From Phoronis australis (lineage: Eukaryota; Phoronida; Phoronidae): DNA of 64,000 nt. The position numbers and the translations under genes were made by a program. The notes below the pieces were generated by a model. It searched no databases. It was given only the letters and a program-made list of their open reading frames with translations, and was not told where the DNA came from. How positions within the stretch are numbered: the first letter of the stretch is position 1; each line of letters starts with the position of its first letter. Below are positions 37,071 through 49,700 of this stretch, piece after piece. The stretch is from positions 14,658 to 78,657 of the forward strand of contig NMRA01000777.1 of the NCBI GenBank assembly GCA_002633005.1, in the 5' to 3' direction.

Positions 37071-40000
37071 AGCCCAAGTCAATTCAGTATGACGTGAACT
37101 TTTGCAATATCGTACACGCTCAGTGTGTAACGACAATATAGCAGTGTTCATCAGTTTATCATTAGCCAATAATGGAGTATATGTTTGAATGTTCACCAGG
37201 ATCTAAACTGCTTTCAAAATGAACAATATGACTTATATGACTAAAACGACAATAACGAACTTCACGAAAATGTACTGGGGCAAGTAGGGGTGTGAAGTAG
37301 TTTCGTATTTGCGGTATCCATCAGTCAGCTGTTGAGCAAGCAAACGTGACTGAAAATCTTGATCAGCTTCCGTTTATTTTAATCGCTTAAGTTTCCGTGT
37401 CGGGTGGGAAAAACGTTTGGGGAAGCTTGGAATTATTACCGACAATACACGCCAATGTTTCAATAAACATTTACTGATCACGCAACATCAGTTACACATT
37501 CACTGCAAATGCGCAACGGGAGACAATGACTTTTTCAGCTTACCTGGAGTATTTTTGAGTGCGAATTACAAATAACGAGTGAATGACTGGACTTCTATTA
37601 CAAAAGTGGCTGGTATAATTAGTGTAAGAAATTAACACTCTATTTAATGTAATAACTGTTTTATTACCATTGAACCAGGGATTTGTACTTTAGTTTAAAG
37701 TTCTGTAATTCAAACTTTTCAAATTCCCTCTCCCTTCCGGAAACGATACTCGGTAAAGCACACTCAACGTTTATTGTTCAGAGAAGGTGCAAAATGAGGA
37801 TTTTACAGAAGGTAGATCGATAGTGCGTCTTTGAATTCTATCACTTACCGAAAAAACTGACAGGGCCAAGTGGCCGAGCCAAGTGACCTGCGGGCCAAGA
37901 CACCGGGCGAAGCCAAGATTGAACCTAGCCTCAAACAATACCAGGCCAAGAAGCCATTTCAAATGTGAGTGTGGAACAAGTCGAGATCATCTTGATATAT
38001 AAGGGTAGTTGACCTAACCCAAAAGTTGTTTCTGATTGAAGACATAGCAATGTAACCAGCACGTGATTAGTGAGCTGTCAAGCTTTCCCAGATTAATGTT
38101 TTATTTAATGAATCAAATTTAAATGAAAAATTAAGCAAACAAGTTCCAAATGGGCTTACCGTTTCTGTCGTTTTACCAATTTGGTGTTCTTCGCACTGTA
38201 TGTGTTAAACATTCTGCGTACGTTTAATTTCTGTAATGGTTATTTATTGTTATTTTGAATAATATCAATGCTTAGCAACACACTGATAACGATAATCGTT
38301 GAACCAACACGGACTACCGTAGCTGCCAAAACGGGTTCGTAAATTAAAAAACCGAGTAGGTGTTGATCCTGTCGAGGGAACAGGAGATAAATCTGTTGTC
38401 AAATTAGGACTGGAGTGACTAAATAGACAAAGAACACCGACACATTCACAATAGTAAGTGATTATTTATAGCAAAGTTAATATTTACATCTCGAAGGGGG
38501 GTTAACATAGAGGGCACTTAAAAATTTTGTACATGAGCAAAATAACCTTTCGCTTGCCTGTGCAAATTTCGATCTAGCAAAAGCGAATATTACATGAATG
38601 AAAATAAACACATAGATGTCTCGTTGTGTTCATGGGTGCCCACCTGAACACACGCTCATTTTTTGTGAGTAAGTTCGTCTACACTGGTCACGCATTAACA
38701 AAATAGGAATCAAATACCAGTCGACAAATATTTAAAGAAATTGCTAACCAATTGCCAGTATACTTTACTGTCTTGTGTCAACCTACAAAAGTACGTTTTC
38801 CAAAATCAGATTTCTTGCATGAGGTAATAATTAATTTTATTAATCTTCACCATGGATTCAAAATATGAGTAGAGCGGTGTATATCTTACACATATCTATA
38901 CAAGTTCTTTGATACGTTATCGTCATTGATTTTACATGAGACTTACTAATATAGTGATTTCGAAATGCTCTTCATAAGCCAGAGATGGGCATTAGTGTTC
39001 GCAAGGTAAGACATAAAGTTTACTCAACAGTCAACCGAACTGTCACTGTAAACATTCAGTCATATATTTACTGTAACCTTGGAACTTAGTGTGTAAGATC
39101 CGACGCAAAGCCAATAAGATAAGTCAGTAGATCACTGATTACACTTTGTTTCATAACAACCGGGACAAGCTGGTGATATTCTGTCACCAGTGTACGAGGG
39201 ACCTAGTGGCTGACAGTTAAATGGCCGGGCTTCCACGAAGAGTCACACGAAATAACTCCTGCGTTTATAAGAACTTGTTTCTCACAACTTTAAAACACAT
39301 TCAAAGCATTTGATTTACATTCTAAGCATTCCAGTAAATTTCCTGCATTTAATTGTGGTCACTGCAAGTGAAGCTTTGCTGGCGGTCTGCATCTTAAAAC
39401 ATGAATAGCCTAGAGTAAAGGACATAATTAATCTGTCGGATGGTGTTTCGAAAAGTAACTTGATGAATTCAAGACAAAGTTAATAGTTAAATGAAAAGCT
39501 GCCTATTGTTCTGTATGAAATCGCCAGACACGGTGGATAACGACAGGTTTTTTATGGTTACTAACGACACAGTGGAGAACGCGTTTTCTTTAAGGACTAC
39601 TTTGAAGCGTAACAAGTATTTCCTTAGTTCACAATTTGTACAAAAATTCTCACCTTAAGTGGAATTCGGGCACTGGGCCAGCTGTATCAGTAATCCGCCG
39701 ACTGCTGACAGCTCTTTACTGTCGCTAAGCTGTGCTACACATTAACTCCAGTGCACTTTTTATCTCCAGCAAAGAAAATCTTGTAGAAAGCTGATACGGC
39801 ATCGAATAATAAACGAACATTTACGTTTATTCGCAAATAAACAAACGACGAATTGTTCGACCAAATAATCCGTTCTTGTGAATGATTCGACTGGCATAAA
39901 CACATTCACGAACTGTTCGCCGCGATATTTATCGTCTTTACGCGCATTCATCCAAGGACATTCCCTCACTTCCTTCAACCACCACAAGAGGTCACGTGTT

Positions 40001-41359
40001 AATCTAACTGTACATTAAGCAGTATAATTAAATAATACATACATATAAAACTAGCAATAGAAATCGTTATTCATAATCTGTCGGCGTGTAACTTGTGCCT
40101 TTATGGATTTGATTGAACGAACTAAATAAAATATAGAGAAAAGGCTTACGCGTTTACATAGGCTATGTAGTGTATAATCGCAGTGCCTTTGAATTGATCA
40201 GCTGTTTATACAACAAACAAGGAGCATAATGACTGGAGGGATTGAAACGAACTCGAAGTTTGACAGCATACTAGAGGGTGGATGTTTTTCTATTCAGCGA
40301 TATAAAAAGAGAGCTTATGTTTTATCGAACAAAGCGTTGGTAAATTTCAACACGTCTTATATTTGTTAACGCTTACGTTTGTAGAGAGGTGACAGACAGC
40401 AAACACAAAACATTTAATTCTTCATTCTATTGCTTTTGTACACCAATGAAATTAAACGCCAATTTAAGCCCTTAGATTAAGAGTTGCGAAATTTGTAATA
40501 TGCTAATTTTTCACTAGTTTAGCCAGCAGTATAAGCGGCAAGTAAAATTCCGTTATCCACAAAAGTAAAGAGTAAGGATATTTAACCTTTTACAAACGCG
40601 GTTTGGAGTGTGTAGATGTCATGCAATAACATTTGCAAACGTTTTCATTATTTACAAAAAGGTAATCGGTCTTTGAAAGATGGAAAAAATACCGTTTTGG
40701 AATCTGTGTTTGTCCGAAATAACAGTAGAATTACAGTCGTGACCGATGAAAGTCTATACATGACGGTAACAGTACATTTGCAGCAGTTGCACTCTTACTT
40801 TACAAATCTGACAGTTGAGCTCACGAACAGGGCATTCATAGAAATGAATTCGTGTATCACCATTCTCTGAAATGGCTAGTTTTATCTCGTTCGGTTAGGG
40901 TAGTCGTAGTGAAATATATATGAAGAAAAATTCCCATATATATCTTTAAATCTTTCATTGCAACATGGCCCGTTGATGTCACGCTATTTTCGTACCACGT
41001 GACTGATTGCTTCTCGGTAACTGTGTTTTCAAATCAGTCACCGACTTACGGATGCTTTACCTAACATAAGTTGAAAAATATCTAATGTTTTTCTAAGCCT
41101 CAAAACAAATGTCCTAACTTTGTTAATTGAATTATTAATGTACAACAAACCAGTGTCTTCTGTCAAAACAACTTTTAATTTAGACAATTTACCGTTAAAA
41201 TCGGAAACCTCGTGTTCTTAACTCAGTTTAGAGAATTGACGACAACGTATTTTATTGTTTTATACTTGTGGTCAAAGCTGGTCAAAGTCTGCCCTGTTCA
41301 GTTATAATCACAAAGATGTGTTTTTGAAAAAGGAAGTTTTTCTTTACATTATAGAAAGT
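37071..41359. other. Gene-free stretch
   Basis: AT-rich. Open frames do not exceed about 85 codons and show no family motif. A short palindrome of ATATATATGAAG and CATATATATC type lies at 40915-40945. Confidence 0.45.
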
Positions 41360-42345
41360 TTCCGTCCACAAATGTCCTTTCGGTATCGCCTTTCAGTCCA
41401 CACGACTACGCTACGTTTTCAATACGTTTTACGCGCACATGTATCGGTTCATATCATTTTCGCAATTCACACAAATACACGCAACGTCAGTCTTTTTGAA
41501 AAGTTGCGTTTTCATAGTCCTCGCGAGTACACGCACAGTGAAAACAACGTTGTTAAATAATTCCATCCTGAAAAACGTTTAAAAAGTTACATTTCCAATG
41601 GATTCGTGTGAACATGAGACGCGATGGTACGAAAACGATATAATGTGGAGCCGGTGAACGGTTCTGACTTCCCTTGCACTTTATGTTTACAATTTCTCAG
41701 TGTATCTGTGTTGTTTTCGCTTGTCATTGCAAGTATGATTACGTCACACGAATATTGATGAAGATAGTGCCCGGCTTCAGACAGTGGTTCCGCCCTAGTA
41801 ATTTCTAGTTTAAATTTTGACTTTGGTATTATTACATTATGTGAATGGTGCAGGGAAAAACGGTCGAGTTGCTTTAATGTAAGAAGGTTTTCAGATTGTT
41901 TTGCATTGGAAGTGCTTTCTAGTTTAGTTTTGTTTCCGGTAACTAGGCTAATATCGTAGAGCATCTTGGTTGCTTTGCTGATCAAATCACAAGTGTCCAA
42001 TCATTTGTAATATGAAATCGAGTATATGCATCATACGACCGAATGAATTTCTTGTAAAATAGTCACGTGACAGCTTTTATATTGAAATCCGTGGAACATC
42101 TGCGATGGGTTTCGGGAAATCGGTATTCCAACCAGATTAAATGAAGGACTGTGATCCGAAGACCTACTTGCTAAAAAAGTTAGTGTAGCCGGGGTGAGGC
42201 GTGTGCTTCGCTTGTAATACACAGCGTTACGTCCAGATTTGCGTGATCTCGTGTTTTCGCGAGTTACTTGCGCGTACATCCTAGAGAACGTGACGAGTGG
42301 TGACGAGGACAGATACCCCACAATTATCTGCGGTCATTATGGGGT
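41360..42345. repeat. Dispersed repeat, copy 1 (second copy at 58.3-59.8 kb)
   Basis: Runs collinear with 58330-59040 and 59590-59785. Shared words include GATTACGTCACACG, TAATTTCTAGTTTAAATTTT, GCTTTAATGTAAG, TGATCAAATCAC, GTGTCCAATC, TGTGATCCG and CTAGAGAACGT. This copy lacks the 549-bp TIR element inserted in the other copy and so serves as its empty site. Confidence 0.7.
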
Positions 42346-42435
42346 TATGCGGTGTGATGTACTAAAATGACGCAAACAAAAGGAAGTTAATGAACGGAAT
42401 TACGCTTTCCTTTCGTCAACTTCAAGTTGTCCTTC

Positions 42436-42578
42436 TGGGCTGAGCTGCATAAAGCTTCGAGTTATCCGCTGGATAAGTTTGATTGTTGCATAACGTCAGG
42501 CACATTGTTCAAGGTGACGCGTGATAATGCGACGTCATTGCTACTATACGGCGTATAACTTTTATGCAACTAGGCCCA
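42436..42578. mobile_element. 143-bp MITE, TGGGCTGAGCTGCATAAAG ends
   Basis: The left end TGGGCTGAGCTGCATAAAG mirrors the right end CTTTTATGCAACTAGGCCCA with a few mismatches. The short, non-coding interior and its absence from the second copy of the surrounding repeat support an insertion. Confidence 0.65.
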
Positions 42579-42584
42579 GGTGTA

Positions 42585-42740
42585 ATAAACAGGCGCAAGA
42601 CACTTTGGCGTGCAGTCATTAAATTAATTTACTATCACAACTTTGAAGCCTGTGAAAGAATAAGCTCGCAAATAAGACCAGAACGTATATTATCAGTTAC
42701 ATTTTCAATTAAGGCAATCTCTGGTACAAATATTGTTCAA
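42585..42740 (+). pseudogene. Coding-like fragment shared with 59.87 kb
   Basis: The frame here reads NRRKTLWRAVIKL; the related stretch at 59868-60000 reads NKRKTLWSELIKL. DNA similarity is roughly three quarters over the first 40 bases, and the frame is open in both. It may be a scrap of a retroelement protein carried by the dispersed repeat. I do not recognise the family. Confidence 0.3.
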
Positions 42741-43529
42741 GAAAGTTTAACAGGTGGAATGACATAGGTGAATTAAAGTAAATAATTAAAAACTAAAGAA
42801 TCTTTAACCAAAGGGCATGACTACAGTTTTGTCCGTGGTTGCTAACGACATTTACAAGGGTCGTAAACACAACAGACGAGAGGTAAAAGAAATAATTATC
42901 GCTAAAGCGCGAGAAGAGCGATCAAAGCGAAGACGTAAAAAGGTAAAATGAATAACTTTAAAACCAAACGATTCGCCAACGAGTCTTCCTGACTGACTGA
43001 AGTCACTTGTTGAAGAATAATTTCGCTTCAACGTTTTGCCTGTTGACAGGTTTTACATTTCGGTTTTTGTTACATTTTACCTACTTGAGAAGTTACTGAA
43101 AATACAATGCCACAACCCAACTGGCTCTTATAAAACAAAGTTTCTCAAAGATATGATAGCTGTAAGAGAAATTTCTTGCCTCTGGGAGTCAATGGTGTTC
43201 AATAGCGATCGGTAACAGAGAGAGCTCGTAGAGTCAGCCCCACCATGGCCGGGCGAATTTGGCGAGATCACGCAACAGATCGAGCAAGTGAAAGGCGAGT
43301 GAAGCTCTCAGTCTTACAAAAATAAACTTGCAAAATGGCAGCCATTGAAGTGTATGTCGGTAAGACTGGAATGAAGAATCATGCGAGAAAGCTGTGTGTG
43401 AACCCTCTATTCCTGTTCCATAGTAAGCCAAAATGTTTCGTCCAAAGTGTGTTGCGAGTGACTTGCGTTACCGAACGCGCCCTCGCACAGTCATCAGCGC
43501 CACCACCTCAGCTCAGTCGATTGGTTCTG
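42741..43529. other. Downstream flank of the LACT gene
   Basis: No clear AATAAA was found on the minus strand close to the stop at 43530. A plus-strand ATG in good context at 43335 (AAAATGGCAGCC) is followed by a donor-like GTAAGA at 43360, but no partner exon was found. Confidence 0.35.
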
Positions 43530-43715
43530 TTACTGTCTTAATTGCTCCACACTCTCGTAGACCGCTTTTACGAGATCCACATGTCGCTGTTCAATTAGGC
43601 AGAAACCGAGTGGAGACATGAAGTTTGTGAGGTAACTGAAGCCTAGTCGGGTGTCTATGTCTCCAAATACACTTTTACACCCATAACCAAAGTGACCGAA
43701 GCATGTGTAATTAGT
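43530..43715 (-). CDS. LACT gene exon 9 (stop codon)
   Basis: From TTATTGTTTCAG| to TAA at 43530. It encodes the third-motif region CFGHFGYG, LGFSYLTNFMSPLGF and the C-terminus LVKAVYESVEQLRQ. Confidence 0.85.
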   Translation of the reverse strand, partial: TNYTCFGHFGYGCKSVFGDIDTRLGFSYLTNFMSPLGFCLIEQRHVDLVKAVYESVEQLRQ

Positions 43716-46700
43716 CTGAAACAATAAATGAAATAGTAAAGTTGGAAATTGAAACCACCACAGACTCGGAGGTCACAAACATTTTTGATGTCAAAACTAC
43801 AAACACGCGAGACTACGGGTTAGAAAGACACGATATACCTCGGTCTCTTTTTCATCTCTGGTCACGAGCTTGTGACGCATGTATATCAGCGGGGACATTT
43901 GTCGATCACAAACAATTTTATTTCAAGACTCTGTGCGCCCTCAGTCGACTGACTGTCTTACCGCGGATATCCAGGGATGAAGTAGGAGCACTCCCGGACC
44001 AAACGTGGCTTCCATAGGGATTACTTTGTCAGGTCCTGATACTTCCACGGTATTAAGACGCTTGATAGCCTCCTTTGACAAAAGAACACGACCGTCACTG
44101 GCCTTGCCACCTGATGCCAATATACCGGCGACCTTGAATGAATGAAAACGGCAGTATCACTGAGGACTGACTTCGTAACAAATGAAATTCAACAGATTCC
44201 TGCGTCTAACTCTTGGTGCTTTTATTAAAAAATTTCTACAGTGCACATGATATTGTTGAAACAAAGATCTACTATGTCACAGTTCTACTGTGTCACAGAT
44301 CTACTGTGTCACAGACCTACTGTGTTACAGGTCTACTGTGTCTCCATAGATTATAGACAACAGATTCACAACTACATTTTCTTGCGTACTATCCCCGAGG
44401 AGGCACCGCTCCCCTAAATTATCTGTACCAGTTTCCGATTAGTGTATTGTAACGACACAACAGCCGACCATGATTAGCAGACGACGTACTTGCCGGAAAT
44501 AACACCAGACAATTTGGCCAGGCGTCGGTAGTGAATATGACGTCATTGCTTCTGTAAGAGCACAGATTTCGTCCGTTGAAAGTATACGGAATTGACGGTC
44601 CATGTACTATAGTCTATGGTGTTACAGGTCTACTGTGTCACAGATCTACAGTGTCACCGATCTACAGTGCCAAAAATTTCTCATTTTACAAAATACTCAT
44701 TGATTTCTGCCTTCAAAAATTAGAGGTGACCTATAATCGATAAGAAGCATATCAGTTTTGAAAGTCGAATTTAAGTTGCTCGGTATCCTATATTCTGTAT
44801 AAAAGTCAAGGCCGTTTTTCTCCACCATCTCCAATCTGGTGCCACAAATTTTGCTCACACCCTCGCCAACACAATTTGTCTACTGCAACTTACGTAGTAT
44901 CTTATACAACTGGTAGTGTTGAAAGCTGATCATTTATTGCTCATTTTCGTTACACTTTTGAACACTCATTTCCAGCACAAGGTAAAAAAATGAGCCCATA
45001 ACAAGGAAGAAACCCACACAATGCCCAGCCCATTTGAGCAGACGATATCCTTCAACTATCTCGTCTGTCAAGCTCTCACCTTAGCTGCAGCAGCGGCAGT
45101 GCCGTAACCATGGAACGAGACGATTCCAACGGACCGGTAGTCTGGATGATTGGCCTGCAAGAGATGTAAAGAAGGGGTTAAACATTCAAAATTACCCCGT
45201 GAACAATGCAACTTGTTAAACTCGGATTTGTGCTAGCCTAAATTATAAAGGTGTCACGTTAGTGTACTTTTGTAATTTCAAACAAGTATTAGTTACATAA
45301 TATGTTATATCCTATTTTGTATCCAACAGGAAATGGAGAAGGGCAAAATACATGGGATCGTGTAGATGGCCTTTCACACAACATGCGCGCACCCAGACTT
45401 TAATATGGGGGGCTCGACAAAGTGGACCTATTTCTAACAAAAAAGCGGGAGGACTAAAAAAAACGGGGTACCACCTTCAGGCCTGTCAACTCTGCGTTCG
45501 AGCCCCCCGAGCCCTCCCGAGTTCTCCGCTTTCATGAAAACAGGAATGGTATCATTATGCTTCTTTCTGAAAATGTTTGCAGTAAAAGTAAGTTTTTGCT
45601 GCGTCTACGAGCAAGATTTTGCAGTTAATTCTTTTGTTTGCTTTTCAAAGTGGCAAATGAAAGAAAACAGAAAATGTCATCTTCAAGCCTTGGCGATCCT
45701 GGAACACTCGTCCATTTATGTTAAAAGCCTGTCACACTTCCATCCACTAAAACTTTCACATGTGAGGATCAATCCACACTTGATAAGTAATGGAATATGT
45801 TCACAAAAGCGAGTCCTCGTTAATAGATGTTTATTCTGTTTCTATATCCAGAGGCGTACTTGCGCTTACCGTCGCATGAAAGTCCGACTTCAAATTCTTG
45901 AACACCTTCTTGAGCATTTCCGAGGGCATCAATTCCCGTATGGTCTGTGAAATTGAATTCTGGGTGATCATGTTGTAAAATGTCATGGTTCTCGTGGATT
46001 CCCTGGCGAGACGATAGTTTTCTGCAAATGGGAGGCCCACGAAAAAATCGACACCAAACGGCTTGGCTATTTCTTCTTTGAAGAACACCTGCGCGCTGCG
46101 ATGTTTAGGATCCGCCCGGCGTATTAGCTGGTCCACGTAAAGGCCAAATGTTAAAGCGTGATAACCAGATCCGGTACCTTTAAGAAAAAGTAACTACATC
46201 TCAAGGGGAGCATACGCTATGGTCATCGTAGACAGTACGTGATACTATGAAATTTAAAATTCTGACGTTGAATGGGACGTTATATTCATGCCTATAAATG
46301 TGCGCACCCAGCTTAAAATATAGGGGGGTTCGAATTTTTAATATGTGGACCTTTTACTTAGAAAAAATAAAACGGGGACTAAACAAAAAACGGGTTACTA
46401 CGTTCGAACCCTTGAATTGTGCATTAGCGCCGAATTCCTGTGGTCGTTTGTCTCGTTTTCTCTGACTTTATTTCTCGGGGGCGGACCTTTTCGCCCACTT
46501 CGCCCCATGGGGAGGGGGCTTGTTCGAGCCCCCCCCCTGGGTGCGCCCATGCTACTCAAATGTCAATATCGGAACATCACAAAATTTTCAGCATTGTTTT
46601 CAACTATCACTAAAATATTTGGTATTTTGGGGTTTCCATATTATTCCACTTTTTCCTATAATGTTATTGGCTTACCAAGTTTCCACAGTGGTTTTTGTCT

Positions 46701-49700
46701 AGCTAAGAATTTTCCAAATTTCTCCGGATCCTCCAACACTTGTCGATAGTCAAAGGCTTCATCTGTTGCAGCTAATCCAGCCTATTAAATTATATATGTA
46801 CAAAAATAGGAAGTGTCATTTTGCTACTTGAGCCATTTTTTAAACCGAGGTAATCATTTCTTACCCGGATGAACTTTCGGAAAACAGGGGCTCCCATTTA
46901 AGTTCAACCAAGTACCCGTTGCGTAGACACGATACACTCAAACGAACGCAAGATCACACGATTTTTCGTGAGATATTGCCAGGTATTACAATCGAAGCAA
47001 GTAAGCACATGCTCAGTTGCATTGTTTTCAGTTCTATATTGGCATGAAGTCTAGATAAATATCGTGTCCTTATATACATTATGCTTTTGTAATGCAAATT
47101 CACTCTCACTGTATCAAACCTAATGCTCGATTTCAAACATCAACTTGCAGCGATATCGGTAGAGTCTTCCGTAGAAACCCCCACTCGATGAAACGCCCAT
47201 GGGAGTTTATTCGGAAAATTATGCCCGAATAAACCCCCATGGGCGTTTAATTGTTCTTACAACTCCTGGTGTCAAGTATCCAGCGTCAATGTTTTTGTCA
47301 TAAATTCAGTTTTGCGAGCATTTATCATTTACAAAAACAGGCGTTGGCGAACTATGCATTTATTAACATAAAATTTAAAAACTTTGCGTTAAGTAAAAAT
47401 GTCAATGTCAGCAAAACTATGACTTTCCGTTTACACGCCCCTCCTCCCTTCACCTTCCGAATACACGCCCGGACGTTTATTTGGTGTTACTAAATTATCT
47501 GATCAATTCCATTTCCCGAATACGCGCCCATGGGCTTATCTACGGAAAATCCAGGTAAAGGTGAACTTCTATTGACACACTGATGCAAACTGTAATGTAC
47601 TTAAGGACAAAACCAAGGAAATTTGCGTTGAGCTCCTCCTTAAGTTGACAACAGAAATCTCCAAGATCATCTTGAAGCCGGATTAGCGTAGGTCCACAAA
47701 TATTGTGTTTCAGGCCCGGATGTCAAGATCTTTGCTTTTTTTCTGGTATAAATATTGAAAATCTGATTGGTTTGGAATGAGAAGTAATTGAGTGTGAAAA
47801 TAAACTAAAGTGCTGTTTTTTTCAAAAATCCTTGTTTTTATCTCACACTGTCCAGTTGGCAAAGTTCATCGGATTGTTCTAAGGCCCCTCGATCCCCACA
47901 TCCCACGATACCCTCGACCCACAACCCCCACGACCCACAACCCCCACGACCCACAACCCCCTCGACCCATGACCTGAGGCAATACATGTATCTTTGCGCT
48001 TTTTACATGTTTCATAATCATATTACGTCGCTGAGTGACATACCTACATGCGAATCTGTTCAGGCTCAAGTCTGCTGGTTAAAAACAGAAAGTGATGTGT
48101 GAACATGATCTGAAATAGCGGATTGTTAATGTGCTATCGTTGTCACGGAAATAGTTCCACGAGGGGTTACCAATGGCCATGTCCAACTAAACTTAGGGAG
48201 TTCGTTAACGAGAATGTGCAGAATTTCACATTTTTATTATTTGCTTTCTGTTGTATACTCGTTAACAACATACTCCATACAACGTCGATTACCTAAACAG
48301 TTTGTTTTCTTTTGAAACTCTATTTACTGAAATAATTACATATTCGTCGGGTTCTCGCACTCTCCCAAAAAGTCTGAATCTGCCATTCATTAAAGAACAG
48401 ACGAGACGATTACACTCTGTCGGGAACGACATTTGTATCGTCATTAGGTCTTTGATTTGATTTGGTCGTGTTGTTTTTTTTTCTATTTTTGACTTTCAAA
48501 CTTGCCTAAATTGACTCTCTTAATTTAAAAAAACAAAATAACAGGGAAAAGACAACCAAGCTGACGACCAGACTCGTAAGTCTTGCAAGTCAGCGCATAT
48601 ATGTTCAGACAGAGTCGAGCTTGTGTAGACTGGGTCGGCGAGGGAGTTGTGTGTCGTGAATCGAGGGAGTCGTGGGTCGAGGGGGTTGTGAGTCGACGGG
48701 TTTTGGGGTCAAGGGGGTTTTAGAACAAGCCAAGTTCACCAACAGAATCAGCGCATGGGTTTACATCAAGAACGTATGAGTGAATGTGATGTGTTGGTTT
48801 TCAAAATTCCGCGTTACAGTTTGTGTGTCAGTGGGAAGCATTAATTAACGCTATTGGCTTACACAACGGAAATACTGGGTGTACTCTGTGTTTTAACGTT
48901 CTGCCATTTCGCCTACAGTTCAACATTCCCACGCAGCATGCTTAAGTGCACAGCGCACGAAAGGGTCCTTTCTTCTTTTTAAGCCCTTTTGGGGAGTAAG
49001 GGGCACCCTTTTCACTACATCCACTCCGTTGGCTTACACATCATGCTAACTGTTTAAATTTCTCAACAGTATTAGGAACCCTTTCAAGTTTTTCCTTCTG
49101 CAGGTAGGTTAGCTTTTTTCGCTTGGTTTCCAAGACATTCTGAATGTCGTTCTTCAATTTGGTGCAAGGATTTTGAGCTGTGTACCAGCCGGGAATATCG
49201 ATGGCTTCTTGTCATCGACCCTCTCATACACGCTATTTTATTATATATTATGTGTGTAATACAACCTGGTGACTTAGCAGTTCTTTCACTTTTACATTCT
49301 CTTTTCCGTTGGCTGCAAATTCTGGCCAGTAGGTGGCGACAGTTTGCTCGTAGTCGAGGAAGCCCCTAAAAGTAAGAGAATTTAAACTGCCCTGTTTGTG
49401 AGGTTCTTCAACAAAAATCGAACTAAGCATTGTACTTTCAAAAAATCAGTCTCATGATATTCATTATTATGACAGGATTCTATTCCCATTGCAAACCCAA
49501 TCCATAGGCAATACTCACATGTGAATACGCCGTTAGCGAATTCACAATTTTAAATGGTCAACCCCAGTATAGATTGAGAAGTGTTTTCTTGAGTAGCTGA
49601 TGGTTCCCATGTTCTTGGTCGTAAGAAATATTATGAGACCAGTTTAATTCTATTTTCGTTTTGTTAGCCAGCTAACCATAGGGAAACACAGCTTTAATAT

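Noticed and set aside
43335-43359. Short plus-strand first exon (MAAIEVYV then GTAAGA)
   Set aside because: Good start context and donor, but no downstream exon was found. Chance is likely.
46345-46749. 134-codon plus-strand frame with Gly/Pro-rich stretch
   Set aside because: It spans MITE M1 and runs antisense to LACT exon 5.
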